DNA from: Rhodobacteraceae bacterium LMO-JJ12
Lineage (GTDB): Bacteria > Pseudomonadota > Alphaproteobacteria > Rhodobacterales > Rhodobacteraceae
Direction: 5' to 3'
DNA length: 64,000 bases
Assembly: GCA_021555075.1 (NCBI GenBank)
Contig: JAKGBX010000001.1
Location: 2,356,001 to 2,420,000, forward strand
The notes beneath the pieces were generated by a model. That model was not told the origin of the DNA. It saw only the letters and a program-made list of their open reading frames with translations, and did not search any database. Of this stretch, positions 26,098 to 35,064 are shown one piece after another; positions within the stretch are counted from its first letter, which is position 1, and each line of letters starts with the position of its first letter. The position numbers were made by a program, and so were the translations under genes.

Positions 26098-27045
26098 TCA
26101 GGCGGCTTTGCGAATGCGGTCACTGGCGACGGATGTCTTGGCCAAAGCCTCAAGCCGCAAGAAGCGCCAAGAGGCGTATTTGCCAAACTCCAGACTGCGC
26201 CGAGGCGACGTTTTTGCCATGATTGCACCGATCAGCCCCCAACGCAGATCGTCGGCCATGCCGTAGAGCATCGCGCGTTGAAACAACCCCTCGTCAAAAT
26301 TGCCGTGCCATTCCTCAAAACCGGCGCGAGCATCGAGATCATTGTCGAAAAACTCGATCAACCAGACGCCGATATCCTCGTAAGGGTCGCAGTTCGCCGC
26401 GACGTCGAAATCAATCAACTTTACCGCGCCGTCGGGGGAGACCATCAGGTTGGCGGTATTGCCGTCGCGGTGGCAAGGTTTGCTATCGCGGCCAAGGCTG
26501 GAAATGCGCGCATCAGCATCGGCAAAGAAATCAAGAAACACAGGGCAGTCGCGGTGCAGCGTTGCGCCAACCTTTGCACCATGGGCGGCAAGGGCAATGA
26601 TTTCCTCAAAAATGCTGGCCGATTTTTCTAGCTTAGCACCCTGTTGGAACGCGATTTTTTGTTTGATGACATTGGCGCGGGTAGTGACGTTGACCACGTC
26701 ATGCAAGCCACCAGCACGCCAAGGCGCCGTCAGGTCTTCAAAGCCAATGGTGTTTTGCGCAGGCCACGATTTCAGAACCTTAGGCCCGACGCCCAACTTT
26801 CCGGCCTGATCAGATGCTAGAATCGCTGCCGACTGGTCAACGTAAAACCCGGTATCGTCGTGGAATTGCTTTAAAATAATGGACTTATCCGCACTTGAGG
26901 CACGCCAGATGGCAGCTTCAACCCCACGCCACGCAGGTGAGGCAAGAACTGTTAGCGGGTTGACCATTGTGTCAGGTTCAGCGCCCAAAACCTCGGCCGC
27001 AAGACCGCATGCGATGGATTCTACGTCGCTGCTATTGTCTGTCAT
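26098..27045 (-). CDS. Second APH-fold amino-alcohol-kinase-like protein
   Basis: 315 residues. Catalytic loop CHRDGNTANLM and metal site LIDFDVAAN near residues 192-225; nucleotide-binding Lys expected in SIILKQFHDDT. Clearly related to, but diverged from, the neighbouring 25164-26087 product, so the two may form a heteromeric pair or handle different stereoisomers or steps. Operon order: amidase, this kinase, kinase, SDR, LIV importer. Confidence 0.82.
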   Translation of the reverse strand: MTDNSSDVESIACGLAAEVLGAEPDTMVNPLTVLASPAWRGVEAAIWRASSADKSIILKQFHDDTGFYVDQSAAILASDQAGKLGVGPKVLKSWPAQNTIGFEDLTAPWRAGGLHDVVNVTTRANVIKQKIAFQQGAKLEKSASIFEEIIALAAHGAKVGATLHRDCPVFLDFFADADARISSLGRDSKPCHRDGNTANLMVSPDGAVKLIDFDVAANCDPYEDIGVWLIEFFDNDLDARAGFEEWHGNFDEGLFQRAMLYGMADDLRWGLIGAIMAKTSPRRSLEFGKYASWRFLRLEALAKTSVASDRIRKAA

Positions 27046-27066
27046 TGTCTCTGCCCCTTCCTAAGA

Positions 27067-28458
27067 TCAGCCAATTGGCACTACCGGCCATTGCTTGCCG
27101 CCAGGTCCGTAAATGTTCAGCGCAGCCTCAAGCCGGGCGGCCAGTTGCAACAACCGTGCGTCGTCCAGACGATGCGCCACTAGTTGAATTCCGATGGGCA
27201 GCCCACGTTCGTCAAATCCGCCACAGATCGATACTGCCGGATGACCCGATTGGTTGAACGGCGCTGTGAAAGTAGAATGGCGCAGCGGCATCAGCGGATC
27301 AATCCCGCGATCCTCGGCGGGGAAATTTACTACCGGCATCACAGGCGTTAGCAGAAAATCAAGCCCGTCCATCAGATCAACACAATAGCCTACACAGCGC
27401 TCAATCCCGCCATCAATTTCCTTGAATTTCGCAATGCCCCAACCTTCAGCTTCGGCGCACCAGTTCAGAAGTTGCGCGGGCATCTTGTCACGCAGTTCAG
27501 GGCGCGCACCAATATATTCGTTCCAACCGCGGATTTTCAGCGTTTCGTCGATCGGCAGGTAGTGATCGCTATCAGCAGGTTTCGCGATTTCGTGCACCTC
27601 GCCAACAAGATCGGTCAGAATATTGCGGGCGTTTTCAAAGCAGGCCAGCACCGCCGACTCCACATCGGGGCCAAAGCCAAAATCAGCTGTCGCACCTACG
27701 GTTATTGGACGTTCAGGCGGCAATTGTGAATAGGGCAAAGAATGGCGGTCATCCACATCTGGCCCCGACAGTAGACGAGTCCATGCGTCCAACTCCGCAG
27801 CACTTCGGGTAATCGGCCCGGCCGAACGTACGGTCGACGCAGGCGCATGCGGAACCACCCCCTGCGTTGGCTTTAGCGCGGCCAACCCGCAATGTGCCGC
27901 AGGGAGGCGCACCGACCCAGCGATATCGGACCCCACCGACATAAACCCGATCCCGGCGGCTAATGAGGCCCCTGCCCCCGCGCTAGAACCGCCGGTATTC
28001 CACGCCATCCCCCAAGGATTGCGCACAATCCCATGCGAGCCGCTCACGCCGGACCCACTAAGCCCAAAATCCGGCATGCAGCCTTTTCCCAGAATGATTG
28101 CTCCGGCTTTTTTCAATCGCGCAGCGGGCGGTGCATCCCGCGTCGCGACAATTCCGTCGCCATGAATCGCCGATCCATGGTGCCAAGTCATGCCCACCGC
28201 ATTGACACTATCTTTTATGGTCACGGGCACACCATCAAAATCCGAGATTGGATTGCCTGCGCGGTAGCGGGCTTCAGACGCCTTTGCCTCATCGAGCGCT
28301 GCTTCGGTGCGTACGCCGTAAAGCGCGTTCAGTTGTTCGTTAACAGATTCGATTTGTTCCAGTGAGGCCGTGGTGACCTCAACCGGACTAAGCACCCCAG
28401 AGCGAAAGGACGATTGCAGTTCTTTCAGCGACAGATGGGCAAGCGATTTGAGTTCCAT
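27067..28458 (-). CDS. Amidase (amidase signature family)
   Basis: 463 residues from ATG 28458 (AGGA upstream). Complete Ser-cisSer-Lys triad: Lys in GVPVTIKDSVN, cis-Ser in NTGGSSAGAGASLAAG and nucleophile Ser in GSDIAGSVRLPA. It hydrolyses an amide to acid plus amine or ammonia in the cytoplasm. First gene of the leftward LIV operon, behind a set of TGGTCAT repeats. A plausible role is freeing an amino alcohol from an imported amide. Confidence 0.92.
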   Translation of the reverse strand: MELKSLAHLSLKELQSSFRSGVLSPVEVTTASLEQIESVNEQLNALYGVRTEAALDEAKASEARYRAGNPISDFDGVPVTIKDSVNAVGMTWHHGSAIHGDGIVATRDAPPAARLKKAGAIILGKGCMPDFGLSGSGVSGSHGIVRNPWGMAWNTGGSSAGAGASLAAGIGFMSVGSDIAGSVRLPAAHCGLAALKPTQGVVPHAPASTVRSAGPITRSAAELDAWTRLLSGPDVDDRHSLPYSQLPPERPITVGATADFGFGPDVESAVLACFENARNILTDLVGEVHEIAKPADSDHYLPIDETLKIRGWNEYIGARPELRDKMPAQLLNWCAEAEGWGIAKFKEIDGGIERCVGYCVDLMDGLDFLLTPVMPVVNFPAEDRGIDPLMPLRHSTFTAPFNQSGHPAVSICGGFDERGLPIGIQLVAHRLDDARLLQLAARLEAALNIYGPGGKQWPVVPIG

Positions 28459-28495
28459 AACAGTTCCTAGCGATGTGCGCCGCAAGCTGATCAGA

Positions 28496-28540
28496 AATGA
28501 CCAATTCAATAATGACCAAGTTCAGTCATTTAATTGACCA
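28496..28540 (-). promoter_or_regulatory. Direct-repeat operator upstream of the amidase operon
   Basis: On the minus strand TTGGTCATT occurs twice, 15 bases apart (28496-28504 and 28511-28519), and a third related TGGTCAA lies at 28534-28540. The same TGGTCAT core occurs as an inverted pair in front of the ribose-type importer (29860-29875). The DeoR regulator encoded between the two is the natural candidate. Confidence 0.6.
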
Positions 28541-28848
28541 TACACATACAATCGAGTGGTTCAACGTTTTTTTGGAAATGACTACAACGCCGACCTGGAT
28601 TAGATTAACCAATGAGCTAAACCACTGCAGGGTTGCTAGAAAATATGGCGCCTTTACACGCTGCCCGCCCCGTTTCGCAGCGAGCAGGCATGTTATCCAC
28701 GAAAGAAACAGGACGTTCCGGCAATCACGGTGTGTCGTGAAATGCATTGATGGATGCGCTTAGCTAGAGATTTCGTCCGTCGCTTCGCCTGGCGTTCGGT
28801 TCAGCTGGATCAGATCAACCAGCCGCGAAATTGCGCACATGGCAAGCA
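28541..28848. other. Gene-free stretch between the amidase operator and deoR-type gene
   Basis: No coding gene seen. A D-arm-like string (TAGCTCATTGGTTA, minus strand, about 28605-28620) resembles part of a tRNA, but no full cloverleaf can be drawn. Confidence 0.35.
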
Positions 28849-29625
28849 TCAAACGTCCGGTAAGCGCAACTTGCATCCCGCAACTGAAATGACCTGCGCT
28901 AAATCTTTCTGGGGGGGCTGATCGCAGATCAAGGTCATGCTGGAGTTCCACTTGTGAAAGTGCGCCAGCGAGGCAGCACCAAACTTGGAGCTGTCGATCA
29001 AAAGGTAGGTTTCTTGTGCCGCTTCAATCATCGCGGCATAAACTTCGCCCGGCTCCATAAGGGCATAAAGTCCGCGCTCGTTAATCCCGGATGCGCCTAC
29101 AAAGGCCTTATGCGCTGCAAAGCGATCAATCGCGCGCAAAGTATTGGTACCATACGTCAGCCCCTCATCGGCGTGTAGCTTACCGGGCAGCATTTCAACG
29201 CTAACCAACGAGTTCTTGGAAACGATTGTCGCAAACGGCAACGAATGCGTCACCACCGTTACCGGAAAGCTTAACGCGACGAATTTTAAAGCAAATCTGA
29301 TGGTTGTGGACCCGCCCCCGACAAGCAGCAAATCGTTGGGTTCAATCTGCTGGATAGCGATCTGCGAAATCTGATCGCGCTCTGCAGTCATAAAATTCTT
29401 ACGCTCATCGATCCCCGGAACCACATTCGCCAAGCTAACCGCACCACCAAAGGTGCGTGAGATTCTGCCCTGCTTCGCTAGCGCTGCGAGATCGCGCCGA
29501 ATCGTTTCGGGCGAAACACCAAGCCGAGTTGATAACTCACTCACCTTGATTTGCGGAAAAACGCCGAGCTCTGACAGAATTTTATGCTGGCGCGCCTCTT
29601 TTTTAGGCAAGGAAGTATTCGGCAT
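28849..29625 (-). CDS. DeoR-family transcriptional regulator
   Basis: 258 residues from ATG 29625 (AGGT upstream). N-terminal HTH VSELSTRLGVSPETIRRDLA (about residues 23-42) and C-terminal sugar-phosphate-isomerase-like sensor domain with VGGGSTTIRFA and SKFG near the end. DeoR regulators usually sense phosphorylated intermediates, which suits a pathway with kinases. It lies between two operons that share TGGTCAT repeats and likely controls both. Confidence 0.9.
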   Translation of the reverse strand: MPNTSLPKKEARQHKILSELGVFPQIKVSELSTRLGVSPETIRRDLAALAKQGRISRTFGGAVSLANVVPGIDERKNFMTAERDQISQIAIQQIEPNDLLLVGGGSTTIRFALKFVALSFPVTVVTHSLPFATIVSKNSLVSVEMLPGKLHADEGLTYGTNTLRAIDRFAAHKAFVGASGINERGLYALMEPGEVYAAMIEAAQETYLLIDSSKFGAASLAHFHKWNSSMTLICDQPPQKDLAQVISVAGCKLRLPDV

Positions 29626-29979
29626 CCGTCTACCTGTTTTACTGTGTTTCGTTCGAAGCACCCATATTTACTAGAGTATCCTCCGTAACAATGGCACCAG
29701 CTATTGCACGTTTGGCTCTATTAACGTCAACCGCAGAACTCCGAAATTACCTGCGTTCAACACCGTTCAGAAAGGCATCCCCTGCTCCACTTAAGGCTCC
29801 CTGTCTGGTGCTCGTCATCCTTGCAAGGAAAATGTTGATTCACAAGAACGAATGTATATGGTCATACAGATGACCGAAGTCGGGCTTTCTGATTTTGTCG
29901 GCTTCCTGATACTCAAGAGAGCCCGCCGGATGGTCTGAGTGAAGAGAAAAATACTACCACCCAACAGTAGGAACCAACC
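29626..29979. promoter_or_regulatory. Regulatory gap with inverted TGGTCAT operator
   Basis: Divergent promoter region between the DeoR gene and the ribose-type binding protein. A perfect inverted repeat GGTCAT-ACAG-ATGACC sits at 29860-29875, about 105 bases before the binding-protein start. No gene is recognisable in the rest. Confidence 0.55.
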
Positions 29980-31002
29980 ATGGAACTCAATTTTAAAATC
30001 CAACGCGCCGCATCGGCTCTTGGCGTCCTCGCCGCTGGCTTAGTTGCGACTGCTGCCTTCGCACAAGATGATCCGGCCAAAGTCACACTTGAACAAATCC
30101 AAGCTCCGCAAGCGACGGCCTGTGATGGCGGCAAAACCTATACCATCGCCTATAGCCACTCGGTTTCCGAAGCAGCGATCGTGCGGCAGGTCCGTCATTT
30201 TGCCACCGAGCGCAGCAAAGAGCTTGGCTGTGTTACCGTGCTGCATGACAACACGCAAAACAACAATCTGGAGCAGCAGATCAACGCCGTTCAAGGCTGG
30301 GTTACATTGGGCGTGGACGCCATCGTGGTGACACCTATTGATTCCTCCGCGCTGGCGCCGCTGCAAAAGCAGGCGCAAGCGGCTGGTATCAAATGGCTGA
30401 CCTACCTTGGTGAAATGGACGATTCTGATGGGTATGTCGGCTTTAACCACGCCCAATCTGGTCAGTTGATTGCCAATGCCGCCGTTGATTGGGTCAAAGC
30501 GAACAACGTTGAAAATCCCGAGGCGCTGGTCACCACGCTAACCGGACTGCCGTCGCTGTCGCCGCGTTGGACCGAAGTAGAAAAAATCTTTGCAGAAAAC
30601 GGCATTACCATCGTGTCCAAACAGGATTCCGCCGATCAGACCAGCGGTCTGCAACTGGCAGAAACCGTCATGACCCAGCACCCCGGACTGGATATCATCA
30701 TCGGGCTGAACGATGATGCGGCTGTTGGTGCCTACCGTGCGGTTAAAGTATCCGGAGTAGATCAGAACGCCATGTTCGTCGGCGGTCAGGATGGTTCACT
30801 TGAGGGTTTGACTGCGGTCAACGAGGGTGGTGCCTATCGTGGTTCCTCCGCGATCCTGATCAATGATCTAGGGTCAAATATCGTCGATCAGGCACTTAAT
30901 GCGATCAACGGAAATGGACCAAGCTTTGCTTTTACCGGCACGGTCTGGGCGTCGAAGGCCAATCAGGATCAACTGGATAAGTTGCTGAACAATTACAAGT
31001 AA
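29980..31002 (+). CDS. Ribose-type ABC transporter substrate-binding protein
   Basis: RbsB-like periplasmic binding protein (peripla_BP_4), 340 residues. Signal peptide to about residue 29 (ATAAFAQ). Family features: WVTLGVDAIVVTPIDSSALA and the late IIIGLNDDAAVGAY. First gene of a three-gene rightward importer (SBP, double ATPase, permease). Despite the sugar label, this family also carries autoinducer-2, erythritol and other small polar molecules; here the substrate is probably fed to the microcompartment pathway. Confidence 0.9.
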   Translation: MELNFKIQRAASALGVLAAGLVATAAFAQDDPAKVTLEQIQAPQATACDGGKTYTIAYSHSVSEAAIVRQVRHFATERSKELGCVTVLHDNTQNNNLEQQINAVQGWVTLGVDAIVVTPIDSSALAPLQKQAQAAGIKWLTYLGEMDDSDGYVGFNHAQSGQLIANAAVDWVKANNVENPEALVTTLTGLPSLSPRWTEVEKIFAENGITIVSKQDSADQTSGLQLAETVMTQHPGLDIIIGLNDDAAVGAYRAVKVSGVDQNAMFVGGQDGSLEGLTAVNEGGAYRGSSAILINDLGSNIVDQALNAINGNGPSFAFTGTVWASKANQDQLDKLLNNYK

Positions 31003-31029
31003 CTCATTGACGCGCGGGGTAAATTGAAC

Positions 31030-32550
31030 ATGCCTAATTCCTTGATTTCTGTCAGAGGATTGCAAAAATCCTACGGTCCGATCGCAGTTCTGAACGGAAT
31101 CGATATCGATTTCGAAGCTGGCAAGATTCATGCGTTTCTTGGGGCGAACGGTGCGGGAAAGTCCACCTTCTTAGGCTGTCTCAGCGGCGCCGTGGCCCCG
31201 ACGAAAGGGCATATTCGCGTTGGCGGCAAAGACTACGCCGCCTTCACCCCGCGCAGCGCACTGGATTGCGGTATTGGCATCATCTATCAGCATTTTCAAA
31301 TTTTCGACGGGTTAACCGTGGCTGAAAACATCTTTGTCGGCCGGGAAAAGAAGAAGCTTCTGTGGATTGATCGCAAGGCCCAAGAGGCTGAAGCCGCAGA
31401 ACTGTTAGCGCGATTGAGGGTCGATATTGATCCCTCAGCGCCGGTAGAAAAACTCAGCACGGGCGAACGCAAGATTGTTGAAATCGCCCGTGCGCTAAAC
31501 ATTCACCCCAAACTTCTGATCCTTGATGAGCCCACGGCCGCTATGGGCGAACACGAAATGAGCGCATTGCATGACGTGGTGCGTCATCTAGCAACATCTG
31601 AAGGAATCGGCGTGGTTTACGTCACGCACCTACTGGATGAAATTAACGAAATCGCCGATACGGTGACGGTGATCCGCAATGGCAGCGTGGTCTGGACCCG
31701 GCCGAAGATCGACACGACAACACGCGATCTGGCCGAGGCAATTGCGCCCTCCTCCACTCTGGAATCCGCTACGATTCACCGCGCGGCAACTGACAAAACG
31801 CCGGAAATTGAACTTTCCGAGTTTTGCTCGCCCTTTACCGGACCAATCAACCTAAGCGTTGCGCCGGGCGAAGCAATCGGAATCTATGGCCTGCTTGGTT
31901 CCGGGCGCACAGACTTGCTGGAATGCCTATACGGAGCGCGCCCCCAAACGGGCGGGACATTGCGACTGCAAGGCAAACAGGTGTCAATTCGCACCCCAAG
32001 TCAGGCCATGGCGCATGGGGTTTCACTGGTGGCCAGTGATCGCACCGAACAAAGCTTGTTCGGCGCGCTCTCAGCTACTGATAACCTTGTGATGCCGCAT
32101 TTTGGCGGCAAGGTATTGCCCGGATTGGTCCGCAAACCCCGCCGCGAGGCCGGGTTGTTTGACAAGATCGCGGCTAAACTGGCGGTGCATCCGGCCAACC
32201 CCAACCTGCCTGCGAGCAGCTTTTCCGGCGGCAACGCACAAAAAATCGTGCTGGGGCGTTGGCTGCTCAACGATAGCGCTGCGCACCAGGTCATCTTGCT
32301 CGACGAACCCACCCAAGGCGTCGACATTGGCGCACGTGGACAACTTTACGAAGCGCTCAACGTGGCAATGTCGCAGGGCGCAAGCGTCATCTTTGCCTCG
32401 TCCGATCCGGCCGAAATCATTGCACTGGCCGACCGGGTGCTGATCCTTGGTTATGGCCGCCAAATCGCCCTGATCGACAAACCCGAGGACGATCACGAAC
32501 TGATCGAACTTGCCCATAAAACCGCATCTGCCCTGCATACTGTGCATTAA
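31030..32550 (+). CDS. Ribose-type ABC transporter ATP-binding protein (two ATPase domains)
   Basis: RbsA/MglA-type fused ATPase, about 506 residues. First domain: Walker A GANGAGKST near 40, signature LSTGERKIVEIA, Walker B LLILDEPTAAMG. Second domain: GLLGSGRTDLL in place of a standard Walker A, signature FSGGNAQKIVLGRW and LLDEPTQGVD, the normal degenerate arrangement of this family. Starts 28 bases after the SBP gene; a TTG six bases earlier (31024) is an alternative start. Confidence 0.92.
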   Translation: MPNSLISVRGLQKSYGPIAVLNGIDIDFEAGKIHAFLGANGAGKSTFLGCLSGAVAPTKGHIRVGGKDYAAFTPRSALDCGIGIIYQHFQIFDGLTVAENIFVGREKKKLLWIDRKAQEAEAAELLARLRVDIDPSAPVEKLSTGERKIVEIARALNIHPKLLILDEPTAAMGEHEMSALHDVVRHLATSEGIGVVYVTHLLDEINEIADTVTVIRNGSVVWTRPKIDTTTRDLAEAIAPSSTLESATIHRAATDKTPEIELSEFCSPFTGPINLSVAPGEAIGIYGLLGSGRTDLLECLYGARPQTGGTLRLQGKQVSIRTPSQAMAHGVSLVASDRTEQSLFGALSATDNLVMPHFGGKVLPGLVRKPRREAGLFDKIAAKLAVHPANPNLPASSFSGGNAQKIVLGRWLLNDSAAHQVILLDEPTQGVDIGARGQLYEALNVAMSQGASVIFASSDPAEIIALADRVLILGYGRQIALIDKPEDDHELIELAHKTASALHTVH

Positions 32551-32572
32551 ACTCTGGGACATCAGTACAGCC

Positions 32573-33559
32573 ATGAATACATCATCTGAGACCGCAACGC
32601 CGAACGCGTCAGCGACGAACAAGAAAATCGATTGGATCGAGCTTTTGATCTCCGCAGCGCTGCCGCTGGCAGTTTTGCTGCTCGCCCTGTTCTTTTTCTA
32701 CAAAGTGCCGGTTTTCATGACCTGGCGCAACGGCATCAATATCACTGTGCAGATTGCGTCGCTGATGACCATCGCGGTACCCTGTGCCATGTTGCTGATG
32801 GCCGGCAAGGTAGATCTGTCAGTCGGATCGATGCTGGCGCTCTGCGGGGTGGTCGCTGGAATCAGTTTTGATCATCTGGGCGTCTCAGGAACCGTGATCC
32901 TGACGTTGGGGGTCGGGCTTTTGATGGGGCTGATCAACGGCACCTTGGTTTCGGTAATGGGCATGTCCCCAATTATCGTCACGCTCGGGACGCTGACCCT
33001 GATGCGCGGGCTGGCGCAATGGATCGCGCCAAACCCTGTGTTTGGGTTTCCTGAGAACTTTGCCCTTCTTGGCTATGGCCGACTTTGGGGCATTCCCTAT
33101 CTGACCTGGATTATGCTTGCTGTGCTGATGCTGGGCGTTTTGGTAATGCGGTTTCTTCCGGTCGGTCGCCGGATCATCGCCATCGGGATCAACGAGCGCG
33201 CAGCATATCTAGCCGGGGTGCGGGTGCGTTTCACCGGACTGATGCTTTACGCCGCAGTCGGTGTGGCGACTGCACTGGCGTCGCTGATGACCGTGGCGCG
33301 GATAAACAGCGCCCCTTCGGGCACGCTGGGGGTCGGGGTCGAACTAACGGTGCTGACAGCGGTCTTGCTGGGCGGCATCCCGTTTACCGGCGGTAAAGGT
33401 TCCGTGCTGCGTGTAGCGCTGGCACTTTGGCTTTTGGGTATGCTGGGGAACGGGCTGGTTCTGATGAATGTCCAATCGGAAATGAGCCTGATGATCACCG
33501 GCGCAGTGCTGGTCCTTGCGGCCGCACTTGATATCATTCGTACGCGACGCAACTCGTAA
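32573..33559 (+). CDS. Ribose-type ABC transporter permease
   Basis: RbsC-like permease, about 328 residues, with the family segments MLLMAGKVDLSVGSMLALCG, MGMSPIIVTLGTLTLMRGLA and TAVLLGGIPFTGGKGS. About 8-10 hydrophobic helices. Last gene of the importer, converging on the microcompartment operon. Confidence 0.9.
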   Translation: MNTSSETATPNASATNKKIDWIELLISAALPLAVLLLALFFFYKVPVFMTWRNGINITVQIASLMTIAVPCAMLLMAGKVDLSVGSMLALCGVVAGISFDHLGVSGTVILTLGVGLLMGLINGTLVSVMGMSPIIVTLGTLTLMRGLAQWIAPNPVFGFPENFALLGYGRLWGIPYLTWIMLAVLMLGVLVMRFLPVGRRIIAIGINERAAYLAGVRVRFTGLMLYAAVGVATALASLMTVARINSAPSGTLGVGVELTVLTAVLLGGIPFTGGKGSVLRVALALWLLGMLGNGLVLMNVQSEMSLMITGAVLVLAAALDIIRTRRNS

Positions 33560-33862
33560 GGGTTTGCCTCGCAAGAGTATGTAAACCTGGCCGGCCTCAC
33601 ACGAGGCCAGCCAGGTTAAATGCGTAACGGGTTCATCCAAGCAAACCGCGTGGATAACAAGATGCCCAGATGGGATCCAAATTCCACCCTCCCCACGTGC
33701 AATCGTATGGAGAAAGTGGTTTCAAAGAGTATTTTGAAGTGTGTCCAAGGCGAATAGCGAATTTTACGTGTCGCTCAAGACATGTAGGCCCAAGATCGAC
33801 ATAGTTTCGATCTTGGGCCAAATCTCAACTAATTTGAGAAGCCTGTAAAATGCAGAACTAGC
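33560..33862. terminator. Convergent gap with two long hairpins
   Basis: Hairpin 1: AACCTGG-CCGGCCTC paired with GAGGCC-AGCCAGGTT (33584-33598 and 33603-33617, one mismatch). Hairpin 2: a perfect 13-bp repeat GGCCCAAGATCGA/TCGATCTTGGGCC (33787-33799 and 33807-33819) with a 7-base loop. Neither has a T-run, yet they lie exactly between converging operons and probably end transcription from both sides. No gene is present. Confidence 0.55.
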
Positions 33863-34492
33863 TTAGCTCTTTCGACCGACAATGGATTCCAGAGATTTGA
33901 TGATAGTATCGCGGGCAATCTCCAGATCGGCAGTTTTACCGGACAAAAAGATCCGCCCGGTGGCACCCATCATCTGCACGTCGTTGATTACCACTTCTGG
34001 CGCAGCTTTTTCGGCCTCATTCGCGGCAACGCAGGCGAACAGTGCCGGCGTCATTTCCACGATCAACAGCGATACCCCCGGCACCAGGATGGAACCATCC
34101 CGTGACCGGTTAAGGATGATCGCGTGCTGATCTGACAGGTCCTCGATGATATCGTGATACAGAACCTTGGGGACCATTTGGTCCGTTGCCTTGGCACCGA
34201 TCCCGGCCAGCACAGCGCCACCGGCATCGTGCAGTTCTTCCATCGTGTCGGCGTGCAGTTCCATCAAACCGAACTGGCGCTCGGTGTAAAGGATACCCGG
34301 TTCCATTTCCGGACGCGCCTTAAGTGCCAAATCGGCGATACGGTGGATCGACAGCGCCGGGGCAACCTCGATGATCAGCGAATGCTGCCCCCGGAACGGC
34401 GGATAGCCCCGTGCCCGGGTGGGCGAGGACAGGTATGCCGCGAATTGCGGCTGCAGGTCCTCGATTGGCAGATAGACACGCAGTTCAGTCAT
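33863..34492 (-). CDS. Microcompartment shell protein, tandem BMC-T (gated dimer-of-trimers type)
   Basis: 209 residues with two BMC folds in tandem. The N-terminus (MTELRVYLPIEDLQPQFAAY) and the later HAIILNRSRDGSILVPG and AANEAEKAAPEVVI match the circularly permuted, double-stacked BMC-T proteins (CcmP/CsoS1D-like and Haliangium BMC-T3-like) thought to form gated pores for larger metabolites. GGGGG lies before the ATG. Last gene of the shell operon; a paralogue lies at 35504-36118. Confidence 0.85.
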   Translation of the reverse strand: MTELRVYLPIEDLQPQFAAYLSSPTRARGYPPFRGQHSLIIEVAPALSIHRIADLALKARPEMEPGILYTERQFGLMELHADTMEELHDAGGAVLAGIGAKATDQMVPKVLYHDIIEDLSDQHAIILNRSRDGSILVPGVSLLIVEMTPALFACVAANEAEKAAPEVVINDVQMMGATGRIFLSGKTADLEIARDTIIKSLESIVGRKS

Positions 34493-34515
34493 AGGTCACC
34501 CCCAGGATGTGGCGC

Positions 34516-34800
34516 TTACTTGGCCGTTGCAGCCTCAAAATATTTGCCGAGATCGGCATGCGGACGCGGAATCACGTGAACTGCCGTCACTTCACCCACT
34601 TGCGAAGCGGCTTCTGCTCCGGATTCGGTGGCGGCTTTAACCGCGCCTACGTCGCCGCGCACGACAACGGACACCAGGCCGCCGCCAACTTCGTTGCGGG
34701 CAACGATTTCAACGTTCGCTGCTTTAACCATTGCGTCAGCCGCGGCCAGTGCCGGGACATAGCCCTTGGTCTCGATCATTCCAATTGCAAGATTTGCCAT
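34516..34800 (-). CDS. Microcompartment hexameric shell protein BMC-H
   Basis: 94 residues, single BMC domain of the PduA/EutM/CcmK type: [20 protein letters not shown] at the start, then [20 protein letters not shown] and a C-terminal VIPRPH. It forms the flat hexagonal facets of the shell. Preceded by AGGGAAAG. The only BMC-H in the window, so a single hexamer type presumably makes most of the surface. Confidence 0.95.
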   Translation of the reverse strand: MANLAIGMIETKGYVPALAAADAMVKAANVEIVARNEVGGGLVSVVVRGDVGAVKAATESGAEAASQVGEVTAVHVIPRPHADLGKYFEAATAK

Positions 34801-34812
34801 GTTACTTTCCCT

Positions 34813-35064
34813 TTATTTGTGTGCTGAGTCTTCGTCGATAGAAGCGATGATAAGTGCATCAACTGTTGCGCCTGCATCGCTGAAATATCCCGCGGCAACC
34901 GATCCTTGAACGACGAGTACCGCCTCGCCCTCGGCACAGCCGAGAGGATCAAATGCAATCATTCTGCCGCCCGTGGCGGTTGCCACCTCCAGCAAGGCGC
35001 CGGATGGCAGGTTGCCAATACGGCGGCTTGCCCAGATCTTGCCGCTGACACGTGCTTCGATCAT
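34813..35064 (-). CDS. Microcompartment pentameric vertex protein BMC-P
   Basis: 83 residues of the EutN/CcmL family: ARVSGKIWASRR near the start and the late GYFSDAGATVDALIIASID. Pentamers of this protein close the twelve vertices of the shell. Its ATG overlaps the stop of the accessory gene by 4 bases. Confidence 0.93.
   Translation of the reverse strand: MIEARVSGKIWASRRIGNLPSGALLEVATATGGRMIAFDPLGCAEGEAVLVVQGSVAAGYFSDAGATVDALIIASIDEDSAHK

Noticed and set aside
28600-28650. tRNA-like D-arm string TAGCTCATTGGTTA on the minus strand
   Set aside because: No matching acceptor stem, anticodon arm or T-arm can be folded around it; probably chance or a very old fragment.
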